A stretch of 64,000 bases of DNA from Rhabdophis nuchalis (taxonomy: Eukaryota; Chordata; Lepidosauria; Squamata; Natricidae). Position numbers and translations under genes: made by a program. The DNA lies in contig CM077658.1 of assembly GCA_039707465.1 (NCBI GenBank), forward strand, positions 18,835,732 to 18,899,731, in the 5' to 3' direction. Positions within the stretch are counted from its first letter, which is position 1. Each line of letters starts with the position of its first letter. Shown one piece after another: positions 46,346-58,100 of this stretch. The notes beneath the pieces are model-generated. The model saw nothing but the letters and a program-made list of their open reading frames with translations, made no database searches and was not told the origin of the DNA.

Positions 46346-47800
46346 TGATAGGGGTTGATGTAAAGGCCAGATTGGGAACGTTACGTAAAGGGATCACCAT
46401 GGGTCATGGTCAACATTAATCATGGCAAAGCTCTCCACTTATGCTGGGAGAAAGGAAATATTTGGTGTGAAAAACGGAGCGATGTGTGGAGATGAAACTC
46501 AACGCCTGTCGAGAACTTTATTCGATTTGATATCTGCAAAGCTGGACATTCCCAGTCTCAGCAGAAGAGAAGAGAAAGGTGATTATTTCCCATGACTTCA
46601 TGATTTTTGAACAATTAATTCCAAGAAAATTATAGATCACAGTTATTGACTGGCTCACACCATACGATAAATTGGAGTTGGATAGTTGGTGATTCAGCGT
46701 GCCCAAATATGCTAAGGCACAGTTTGAAGCCTCCATATGATGTACTTGTTATAACATACCGTGTTATGTGAACATTATAATCACATCCTGTTAAGCCAAG
46801 ATTGAGGCGACTGCCTTGTGTGAACTCTCATTGAGTATTGCAAGGAAAGAAAAGTATATTTTGGTCTCTGTGTTAAGACCTCATACAGACATAACTCAGT
46901 TATTGAGGTTGGAACAATAAGTATGGAGAACTGTATTTGCTTTCTGTTTTAGAAGAGTTAAAAATAATCGCAAACAAGCATTCTACATATTTCCCCCATG
47001 TTTGGGGGTGAAAATCAGTCCCTTTTTTGCATTTAAAATACAACAGAGCTTGCCTTGGTTAAAAATACTTTTGAAAACACTTCCACATACATTATGAAAG
47101 TGAGAAGTACATTTATAAAAGAGGGTTGGAAAAAATCTGTCTGCATAAATCTTGGATTGGATAGGAAGGCAAAAATCTATGCACTGTAGTTTGCTTGACT
47201 TTTGTCTTAGTAGTAACTCAACCAGGTTGGTTGGTAAGCCATAGTTGGTTTGGTGCAACATGTGAACCCACCTATTATGGATTTGTTCTACCCATAAGGG
47301 TTAAAAAGTAAACACTAAAAATGGACCAGTGCCGAGATTATTAATCAGATGGTCCAACACCAAATAATACTCCTGAAAATATAGGGAGATAATATTTTGA
47401 AGCTGAAATAAAATTCCGCTTCATCTAAGCTCAGCTTCTGATGTCGAGATTGATATGTTGCGGTGTTCTTTTGACAGCAGTACAGAAATAATTTGCCATT
47501 ATCTTCTTCCAAGGTGTTATTTTGACTTCCCAGTTTGTTCTATAGCATGAGCATTTTTTAATCATCTCCTATCCAATGACTAACCAGTTCTGACTCTGTT
47601 TATCTTTGAAGATCAACCAAGAGCGGGTAGATATTGCCACCTTAATCTAACTAAAGATAACGCAAATTTTACATTTTTTTCTTGCCTCACCTCTCCCGTT
47701 GAAACCATGTATGACCTTCTGCTCCTTTCCAGACAGTGTAATGAATGATGAATGGTTAAGGGAACAAGACATGTCTAGCCAAATAAAGAGTAAGCTTACG
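46346..47800. other. ADCY7 intron 1, unassigned
   Basis: About 1.45 kb with no gene and no repeat I can name. Confidence 0.45.
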
Positions 47801-48104
47801 GGTGACGTGATAGCAGTCTTCCTGTCAAGCGGTCAGGAAAATCAGGAGATCTATTTATTTGATAAATACCTACTATATTCCTACTATTCATTTATTTAAG
47901 ATTTATTGTAAGTTTAAGCTTTCTGCAAGAATCTGAACTACTAGCAGCCAAGGGAAATTAGCAGGAGATAAGAGCAGAAGGAATTCAAGGTGGGTTGGAC
48001 TCACATCTCTTGTGGGTGTGAAAGGACTCATGATTGATGACATGTTTGACCCCTCCCTCAGGCTCAACCTGGTCGTCTCCTACATCTTCAGTACTTGAGG
48101 GCTG

Positions 48105-48200
48105 TCACATTCTCCAAAACACCTGAGGGTAGGACAAGAAGCAATGGGTGGAAGCTTATTAAGGAGACATCCAAAGGACACATTTCCTGACAGTGACCAT
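48105..48200 (+). mobile_element. CR1 LINE fragment
   Basis: ctccaaaacacctgagggta and gacaagaagcaatgggtgga, internal CR1 sequence. A related shred lies near 47805-47860. Confidence 0.65.
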
Positions 48201-48221
48201 GATTAATCAGTGAGACAGCTT

Positions 48222-48445
48222 AGGTCTCCCAGAGTTGCGGGTTACCAGGAGACTGTGAGTTCTAGTTCTGTCTTAGCCGTGAAAGTCAGCTGGGTGACTT
48301 CCGTCCAATCACTCTCTCTCTCAGCCCAACCCGCCTCCCAAGGTTGTTGCTGTGGGGAAGGAAGAGGAAGGAGTGTTAGGTTTGTTTTCTCCCTCAAGTT
48401 ATTTATAAATAAAGTTGGGATAGAAATCAATCAAACGAATAAAAT
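48222..48445 (-). mobile_element. MIR-like SINE
   Basis: gagactgtgagttctagttc, agtcagctgggtgacttccg and tcccaaggttgttgctgtgg, the reverse of 21660-21920. Confidence 0.6.
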
Positions 48446-48633
48446 CTTGAAAAAAGCTATTTTTCTACAATCACCCTTCCCTCAAAAAACATGTGCTTCT
48501 TTTTTAAGCCAAGCCAGCCTGGCTTATTCATTCATTTATTTAAAAGCTCTCTCTGTCTCTCTTTTTTGCAGCTCGCATCCCCGACTCTTCCCAGTCGAAT
48601 TGCCGACAGCTTGTGAAAGAGGCTTCCACGAAG

Positions 48634-48675
48634 ATGGCAAAATCGCCAGCGCCTGCCTTTCAGTTGCACAAATGA
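48634..48675 (+). promoter_or_regulatory. uORF1 in the ADCY7 leader
   Basis: ATG to TGA encodes MAKSPAPAFQLHK. The start has A at -3 and G at +4, a strong initiation context. Its stop overlaps the start of the next uORF as ATGA. Confidence 0.5.
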
Positions 48676-48827
48676 GAGCTGCGCCTGAAAAAAAGCCATG
48701 CGGAGACCTCTCGGTGGGTAGCACATGGCTCTGGAGCGAGCGGAGAAGGCGAAGGAGGAGGTGGGGCCATCTTTTGCGGCTGATGCTGCGATCTGAAGAG
48801 CTTCATCCTTATAAGAAGAGATGCTAA
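48672..48827 (+). promoter_or_regulatory. uORF2, arginine-rich, in the ADCY7 leader
   Basis: A 51-codon ORF begins inside the stop of uORF1 and includes [13 protein letters not shown], seven consecutive Arg codons. Its own start context is weak (C at -3), consistent with reinitiation. Function is inferred only. Confidence 0.45.
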
Positions 48828-48994
48828 TCCAGAACTCCAATGTTTCTCCCCCTCCCCGAGGCAAACGGAGAGTGATTCCGATAGCGATTTGAATGTGAGG
48901 AGTCCCATCCTTGCTTCTTGGGGAAAAAACACGCACCGTTCCATTCTTTTGCTTTTCGGTGTGAAGAGAGGCGTCGAGGCTGCCTGGAGTTAAA

Positions 48995-49165
48995 ATGCCA
49001 GCTAAAGGCAAATACTTTTTTAATGAAAACGAAGGTTGCAAGTTGACAGATCCCTTGTATGAGAAGTATCTTTACGCAAGTCAACAACACCCACTTCTGT
49101 TCTTCCTGCTCTTCATTGTGGTCGCCTATTGCTCAACACTTATCGTCGTGCTCGTCTCTTACGAT
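48995..49165 (+). CDS. ADCY7: ADCY7 coding exon 1: N-terminus and first membrane helix
   Basis: 57 codons begin with [20 protein letters not shown]. The first membrane helix ([20 protein letters not shown]) is near residues 32-52. The ATG has A at -3. It matches the known ADCY7 start and is the first in-frame ATG of the conserved product. The donor is gtgagt. Confidence 0.93.
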
Positions 49166-52100
49166 GTGAGTATGATGTGCTGCTGTTCTTAGTTTTTCTA
49201 TTCTGAATAAAACCGGGCTCTCTAATTTCAGGTGTAGGAACCCGTAATAGTAATGCAAATTCGTCCATCGTTTTTCCCACGCATAGCGCTTTGCATTTTT
49301 TCCAAACAGGTCCCTCACCAGCAAGTTAGGGAAAAGTTGATTTTTAAAAGATGCAAAATCTGATGGGGAGAATTTGAAGAAATGCGTAATATTATGGGGA
49401 CTACTGCAAATAAAGAACAATGCATTTAGAGAAATGTAAACACATTTTAGCCTAAGAGCTTTAAAGAACGCCCTCTCAAGTTCAGAGAATGTTTCGGAAG
49501 CTTTCTCCTACAATTCCTACTTGTACATATTTATGGCAGCTTGTATTTTGAGATGAATCTAGAATCTGTTAAATCTGATAAATGCTTCTCAGGTGCTCCG
49601 CAACTTAAAGGATTCCTAGAACTTTAATTTTAAAAGTAATAGGAATGTCAGATTATGCTTCCAGCAAGTGTGTAGCTCTAATGTGATCATTTCTTAAATT
49701 CTACAGTTATGTTGACCCTGTTGTTGAGGTTGAATGCAGTTGTTTTAATGCATAAAGATCTTGACTTAAGAACAGACTATTAAAAGTTTCTAGCCCAGCC
49801 AGATGTCAGACGGAAGAACTAAATGTGATAAGACTTTCTGATTAATGCTTTCTGTGAAAACAACCATTTGCCTGAAATGGAGTAGGGTACATGCTTTAGT
49901 AAGAGGTTGGACTAGAAGACTTCCAAGATCCCTTCCAACTCTTCTGGTTACTTGTATTTCTCTACTCTGTCTCTAAAAGTCAAAGACCACAGATAAGGGA
50001 TGTGTCTGGTTTACAATCCTGGAGATGAGAGACTACAAACTAGTTTCCTTTTCCAGAATATTTTTTCTAGATATTCACCAGATGCCCTGGGAATTCCTAT
50101 TCCAGAATTCCTAAAAGCAAAATGTTCTGGTCTTTTCTGTATCTCCAGTTGAAAGGATCTAAGAGGTAGTGACTAAGATGCTGAGCTTGTCGATCAGAAA
50201 GGTCGGCAGTTCAACAGTTCGAATCCCTGGCGCCGCGTAACAGAGTGAGCTCCCATTACTTGTTACAGTTTCTGCCAACCTAACAGTTCAAAAGCATGTA
50301 AAAGTGCAAGTAATAAAATAGGGACCACCTTTGGTGGGACGGGAGCAGCATTCTGTGCGCCTTCGGCATTTAGTCATGCCGGCCACATGACCACGGAGAC
50401 GTCTTCGGACAGTGCTGGTTCTTCGGCTTTGAAATGGAGATGAGCACCGTCCCCTAAAGTCAGGAACGACTAGCACATATGTGCGAGGAGAACCTTTATT
50501 TTTACCTTTAAGAGGGTTGGATGGCAGATGGTGGGAAAGACCTCCCTAAAGGATTTAGAGAGCAATTGCTGGTCTGAATAGTCCCATAAATCTGACTGGA
50601 CTAAGCTAAATTTCTTACCTGCCATTGGGAACCGGCTTCTGTATTGGTGAATTAGTTAATTAAAATTGAATTAGTAATTTAAAATTATTAAAACGTACAG
50701 ACTGCAGCAAAGTTGCACCACGGAATTAAAAAAGGAAGGTGTGGAATACATGTGAACTTAACACAAAACCTAACTCAAAACCAACTTTGTTTTGCTTACA
50801 GAAAAACGCCGGCCAACACCTGGCCTTCGTTGTCACTGTGAGCATTGCTCTCATCATCTTCATCATCATGTATGTTTTAGTTTACATCGAATACTACTTT
50901 TGGTGCCAACTGAAGCTCTTTGCGGGCGTGATCTGGATCAGCCTGCTGGCCATCGGATACGTGTCCATTTTCGACAATTCTACACCTGCTGGATGGGAAC
51001 AGGTATTTCTGTCCCCTAATTATGATGTCATCCTTGCGCCCGAAAGAGACTGCCTGTGCACCCCCACCTCCTCAAACCCACCATGCATGACACTTATTCA
51101 GTACATCCAGATAGCATTATACCAGTATACATACGAACTAGACTGTGTCATATAATATATGTAGGTATATGCACAGTTTTGTATTTATTTATCTAATGTA
51201 TATTGGAGGTGGTGACCCTTTGAGAGCTGTATGCAACGAAATTTCATTTTAATGTATGCTGATTAGTGTTCATTCAAAGTGACCACAAAGTTAGACTATT
51301 CTATTCGTTAAGGGTTATTTAGGGACACGGTGGCTCAGTGGCTAAGATGCTGAGCTTGTTGAGCAGAAAGGTCGGCAGTTCGGCGGTTCAAATCCCTAGC
51401 AGCGCATAACAGAGTGAGCCCCTGTTACTTGTCCCAGCTTCTGCAAATCTAGCAATTTGAAAGCATGTAAAATGCAAGTAGAAAAATAGGGACCACCTTT
51501 GGTGGGAAGGGAACAGCGTTCCGTGCACCTTCGGCATTGAGTCATGCCGGCCACATGACCCCGGAGATGTCTTTGGGCAGCGCTGGCTCTTTGGCTTAGA
51601 AATGGAGATGAGCACTGCCCCCTAGAGCTTGAAACGACTGGCACCTATGTGCGGGAAAACATTTACCTTAAGTGCGGGAATAATTTAGAGCTAGTTTCAC
51701 CTTTCTAAGTGCCGATATGATGTACTCAATAAAGGATCTCTTGAACTTGAACAAAGTGTCAGAGTTCTGACTTCCCTGAGTCCATTAATCAGAATGACGA
51801 TACCTTGTTTTTCTTCCAGGTTCCATTTTTTCTGTTCATCATCTTCACCACATACACCATGTTGCCCTTGGCTATGAGAGATGCTGTCATAGTCAGCTCC
51901 CTTTTGGCCCTCTCTCATATTATTGTGCTCAGCGTTAAAGCAGCCGGAGACTCGCAGAATCAAGAAACCTTGCTCTTTCAGGTAAGGCACCCCGGGGAAA
52001 CTGAGGCTCTGACCCCTACCAGGGTCCCCTGGAACATTTGCGGGAGGATCCTCTGATCACCATTACCAAAAACCAGGGGATTCCCTGCCTGTTGGTAGCC

Positions 52101-55100
52101 ACAAAGCAGGGGTGAAAACAGCTTACCCCCACTACCGGTTCGCAAATGCTCGCTTCACTCAAATGTGCCACCTCCACACATGCAAAGGACCTTCTGCTCA
52201 TGCAAAAGACCTTCCACACATGCGCAAAGCATCAAAAACAGGATGTGATAACATGGGTGGGCAGAGCATGTTATTGAGCGCACCTGCAAAGGTAAGTAGA
52301 ACAGTGAGGGGGTGAATCTGCTGGGTCACGCAATTTAAATTAGCTAGAAAGCAGGAAATCCAAAGGTTCTAGCTAATATAAATCCTGTGTCACAGCTGAT
52401 CGTTGGAGATACCAATTCGCCTGAACCGGTAGCATTTTTTACTACCGGTTTGGGTGAACCAGTCCGAACCGGTAGCATTTCACCCTGCCACAAAGAAAGC
52501 AGAAGTGTAAATCCTTGAAGTGGTTTCAGAAAGGTTTAAGAAGCAAATTAAGAAAAAGTTCGTTACCTCCTCCCCCATCATTTCTCAAGCAATGTTCCCT
52601 TCTACCGGGGGAGGAAAGGCAATGGAACAAGCCTTCTATTAAAAAAGGTATTAATTATACATTGTGTAAGCATTGATATTAGAAATGTTTTCTTCTTTAA
52701 AAATTAGCTAGCTTGTTGGTCCGACATACATTCTACTGACTACTCGTTCACATTTCAGGCAATTCTTTATCTATTTTAACTTTAATACATGTGGGCATGC
52801 ATAATACAAATCTATACATGCATGTAAACATAGATGTTCTGTTCTTTGCTGTATTCCAGATTGATCATTGGATGTTCTCTCTTTGGTAAACTTGGTAGAG
52901 TCTCTTTCTTCCTTTTTTCCATAAGGACCTTACAAGAGGTCCTAAAGTCATAACAGAACTATGGGCCCAGGTTAGGCCACAGAGAGTTAGTTCCCATTGG
53001 AATGGAGGCATGATTTCGGCGTTTAAGCACAGCCCATAGAAAGTTTAAAGCATTTGCTGGTTGACTTGGAATGACAAGTCCAATCCAGGAGACTCTATAC
53101 CAGGGGTTCCCAAACTTGGCAACTTTAAGACTTGTGGACTTCAACTCCCAGAATTCTACGCTGGCTGGAGAATTCTGGGAGTTGAAGTCCACAAGTCTTA
53201 AAGTTGCCAAGTTTGGGAACCCCTGCTCTATACCATTCTGGACAAATGGCTGTCTAATCTTTTTTTTTAAATACTTCCAGTGATGGAGGACCTACAACTT
53301 CTAAAGGGAAGCCAATCTACGGGTTAATTATTCTATCAGGAATTTTAGTTCTTGGTTGGATATCTTTTTAATGATCTTCCACCCATTACTTCTTGTCCTG
53401 CGGTCAAACGCTCTGGAGAATAGGTTAACACCTTCTTCTCCATGATAGCCTTCATCTTAAAATTTAAGAGGAAACACAGATCTTAAATTCATCCGGAGCT
53501 TTGATTCACATCAAAACAACATATGAGTGGTGGAGCGAGCCACACAGTTCTTCCCAGATTTCTCACGAGCCAGTGCTAAATTCCAGAAAGAATATTTGAT
53601 TTTATTAGGAAAGAAATGCGCACTTGAAGAAAGATAAAGGGAAACACTCCAGTGTTGTAAATGTGGAAACCATGACCCGCCAAAGTATTTCTGCAGTCGT
53701 TTGGCAACCCCTGCTTGTCTAGACAATCCGTTTTTTAAAAATCGGATAAACAACTCAACAAAACCATTTAAGATCCTCACCACTAAGGTGTGTGTCATGT
53801 CTTGGAGAGTGAGGTAAGATAAATGCTGTGGTCATGACTGAAGTAGTTCTTTTGTTAACACTTTGATTCTTCCTTGGGAAATTTGCTGAATTTTGAGGAG
53901 TGATTAATTTTCATGCCATCATCTCGTTTCTGAAGCGCGCGCTTACTTTCAGTCCAAAAAAAAAAAAAAGGCTTGGTTTAATCCCTAGCTAGAAAGCAAA
54001 GCAAGACAAAACCCAATTTCCTTCCCTGAGCCAAACGATAATTTCTGTATGAATGAAAATATTTCAAGAGTAGGCAGCATGGAATGGCAGCATGATAAAA
54101 GACATGAAATGAAAGGAATAGAATATTTGGACTGCAGAGAAGGAGATCTATAACAGGAGATCTCTCTCCTGAAACTTTTTCTTTTTAAATTAAAAGTGGT
54201 AACTGGGTAAGTTTGCTTTGGTTCCTCAAACAGAGCAGGTATTGAAAATGGGAGTCTAAGATCATGGCTTATTCTGAATGTGATAACTGTGGTTTCCTAG
54301 TTTGGCAAAAGAAGAAAATGCAGTGACTTCATGACTTATATGCGTGCTAGAAGCAAAACATGGATTGGATTGGATTGGATTGGATTGGATAGGATAGGAT
54401 AGGATAGGATAGGGAATCAAATCTTGGGATATCTTCTAGTCTAACCTCCTATTCAAGCAGGAGACCCTATACCATTTCAGACATAATTATCCAATCTCTT
54501 CTTAAAAACTTCCCATGACGGAACACCCACAAACGTCTGGAAGCAAGTTATCCCACTGATTAATTATTCTGCCTTTCAGGAAATTTCTCCTTAGTTCTAG
54601 GTTGCTTCTTTGCTTGATTAATTTCCATCCATTCCTTCTTGTCTTTGGTGCTTTGGAGAATAGCTTAATCAGAATAGAGCTGGAAGGGACCTTGGAGGTT
54701 TTGTACTCCAACCCCCTGCTCAAACATGTGACCTTATACCATTTCAGGCAAGTGGCTGCACAATCTCTTCTTAAAGGCATGATGGAGCACCCACAACCTC
54801 TGTAGGGAAGCTGTTCCGCTATTTAATTACTTTCTTTGTTAGGAAGTTTCTCTTTAATTCCAGGTTGCTTCTCTCCTTGATTAGTTTCCATCCATTGTTT
54901 CTTGTTCTGCCTTCAGGTGCTTTGGAGAATAATTTGACTCCCCTCTTCTTTGGGACAGCCTTCTCAAATACTAGAATGCTGGTATCATGTCACCCCTAAT
55001 TCTTCTCTGGACTAGCCATATTTGCTATTAATGCAAGAATTCGTATAATTCTTATATCAGTGGGTTAAGCTAAGGTTTCACTTTGAAATCTCCTACATTT

Positions 55101-58100
55101 TTTCCACCTCTAATGAATGTCTGGCTGTTTTAGAAGTGGTAGGAAGGACGTGCGGTTAATTTGTACCATATGCATTCCATGGCATGGGAAATTATGTGTA
55201 GGAAACCAGCCCAAAATTTAGTTGCCTCAGACACGGAGGTTTGTGGACTATGATTTATGATGTAGCCTGTTGTAGAAACCAACAATTTCTGGCTTACTAA
55301 AATCACAATGGTGTAGCACTATGTGTGAACTTAATCACTGTGTGAAATCACCTGGATTAACAAGTGAGCCAACTTATCAGTCATGGCTTTGGCAGCAATC
55401 GCCTCTTGAAGTTAAATCTTAATTTTGGAGCGGTTTCAGAGTTCAGAGAATGTGCTTCTTTTCTTCTCCTAAAAACAAAACACAGTTTCACACAAGTATT
55501 TGTTTAAAAAAAAAGTTGTACTTCCCCCCCCCCCCCCCTTTCCGCTGTATTGTAATTCAGGGATTTAGGGGGAAAAAGGTTGAGATCAGACAAAAGCAAG
55601 CAATTAAATTAGTGCCTCTTCCAAGCTTCCTAGGAAATCCAGATCATTTGGGTGGGCAGATTCAAAGGAGAGAGCTTTGAATTTCTGATTCGGGTTTCAA
55701 GACCAACCCATCCATAGGTCAGAGAGAAAGGACACAAAACGTAACAGTGATAACTCTAAAATCTGCCATTCCTGGAACTGCAAGCTAATCTGGGAATATA
55801 TGAATTCCTGGACTTATAATAGGCTAGTTAACTGCTGGCAAATGAATAGTGGGTAGGAGTTTTTTTCAAGTCCTTTGTTGATAGGGACTTTCCAAATCTG
55901 AGCATGGTCAGTCTACTCAAGTCATGGCCAACACTGACATGCAGTGAAGCAGCTTGAACTGAGCCCAGGTGGCACCCTTGTTAGAATGCAGTACTTGCAG
56001 GCAAACTCTGCCGACTGACAGCAGTTCGATTCTCACCGCTTCAGGGTTGATTCAACCTTCCTCCCAAAAGAAGGAGCATTCTTAAAATGAACTAGCTACT
56101 AATCCACGTGTAGCTATTATTCTCCTGTATAGTCACAGCTGCAGTCTATTTCATAAAGGATAGTGAAGCAGCCCATGGTTGTGCTGAAGAATCTACACCA
56201 GGGGTGTCAAACTCAATTTCATTGAGGGCCGCATCAGGGTTGTGTTTGACCTCAGGGGCTCAGTGGTTGTGGCCAGCTTGATGTCACTTGTGTCGGGGGC
56301 ATCTCTCCCAGGCTCCGTTTTCAGCTGCGATGGCCTCCTGCAGCACGCAGCCCTCCCAGCTCTGTTTTCGCTGGCAGAGTTCTGCAGGAGGCCATTGCAG
56401 CTGAAATCGGAGCTTGGGAGGGCTGCACACAGCCCTCCCGAGCTCGGTTTTTGCTGGCAGAGCACTGCAGGAGGATTTTGCAGCCAAAAATGGGGCTTGG
56501 GAGGGCCACTGCCCACAGCCCTCCCAAGCTGCACTGCCCTCCTTTCACTGGCAGAGGCACCGCAGGCCAGTCCTTCACTATTTCCAGGGCGGCCGCGCGG
56601 GTCAGATCTAAGCACCCCATGGGCCAGATTTTGCCCACGGGCCTTGGGTTTCACACCCCTGGTCTACACATACAATCTCTCTGTCTTTTGTCTTTATTTA
56701 CAGTATTCCAGTCTTTACTTTCATTTGAATTTTTTTCACTGTAGACTACTGATGGACCTTGGTGGTTGGTCGGATGGGTTTAACAAATGAATGGAGCATT
56801 TTGTGGAAAATTGGTTAAAACAGCAATTGAAGAAGGGATGGTAGGAGACTTGTTCTGGAAAAATGTCTTGGGAGGAATGGATGGGGAAGAAGGACAAATA
56901 GGTTAAAGCTTTCCTGTTGCAAAATTGGGATAAGAAAGGATTCTTTGTTTAGCTGCGTTCAATTGTTATTATTTATGGTGCCGCTCGCTTTTAGCCCAGC
57001 ATTCTGTGCCGATGAGCCATTAGGGCTTGTTCAGTAAGAGGTGGTTAGGAAGAATCTTGTGCACGTCGTCTGCTGCAAAAGCAAACCGATCGTAACTGTA
57101 TGGTTTTCTTTCTTTTGCCCAGCTGGTGGCGAATGCTTTCATTTTCCTTTGTGGCAATTTGCTGGGGGCTTACCACAAGCATCAGGTGCAAGACGCCTCC
57201 TGGGATCTGTACCGCTATACCTTAAAATGCATCCAAGTCCAGATGAAATTGAAAATTGAAAAAAGGCAACAGGTAAGGGGGGATATCCAACCATAAAGTA
57301 GCACATGTATTTTCCTGCATGGTTAATTCTGAAGATGCAATTATTAACATGCAGATGATTTATTTTGTGCAGCACATGCACATCACTCGTTCCAGGTTCA
57401 CTTGGTATTCTCTGAGCTTGGTTGTTTTCTTGCAGACGTTTCATTACCCAACTATCTAACATCATCAGTGCTAGAAGGAGTGGGGTTTGTGGAGAGGAGG
57501 AGGAGGAGGAGGAGGACAACGACGACGACGACGACGACAAGTGACTGTGGGGGTTCTTGGTGCTCTCTGAGTTTGGTTGTTTTCTTGCAGATGTTTCATT
57601 ACCCCAAATGGATAACGTCATCAGTAGTGAATCCCACCACCCCTCTAGAACTGATGATGTTACCTAGTTGGGTAATAAAACATCTGCAAGAAAACAGCAA
57701 AGCTCAGATAGACCCAAGGACCTCACAATCTTCCTCCTCCTCCACCTCCTCTTCCTCGCCATAAACCTCAATTCCCTTCTAGCACTGATGATGTTACCTA
57801 GTTGGGTTACAAAACATCCACAAGGAAAGAACCAAGCTCAGAGAGCACCAAGCAGCCCACAGATCAACCCTGAACTACAGACATTCTTCTTTGTTCCAGG
57901 TTTGGCAAGCCATATTGCTGCCTTCTGGGCAGCCATTAAAACGAAAACTCAGAAATATCTGTGAATATTATTCTAGAATAATTCCTGAATAGCCCAGGGA
58001 CCCCTCTGGAAAACATGATTATAAGTGGAACATTTGCAAACAAATGTATGTTTTTGCACAGATTTGCAAGCGTTCAAGTTGAATTCCCAACATTTGATGG

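Larger units (their letters stand above)
48572..48994 (+). other. ADCY7: ADCY7 5' UTR within the first coding exon
   Basis: A pyrimidine tract and ttttttgcag precede 48572, giving a good acceptor 423 bp upstream of the initiator ATG. The leader holds four upstream ATGs with short ORFs: 48634-48675, 48672-48827, 48840-48875 and 48893-48898. This suggests translational control. Confidence 0.65.

Noticed and set aside
50739..51155. Longer open frame extending ADCY7 coding exon 2 to 51155
   Set aside because: The conserved sequence stops at the gtattt donor at 51003 and continues in exon 51820. The extension has no similarity to cyclases.
56193..56790. Long ORFs on both strands
   Set aside because: They lie within the hAT-like MITE at 56199-56661, which is palindromic and GC-rich.
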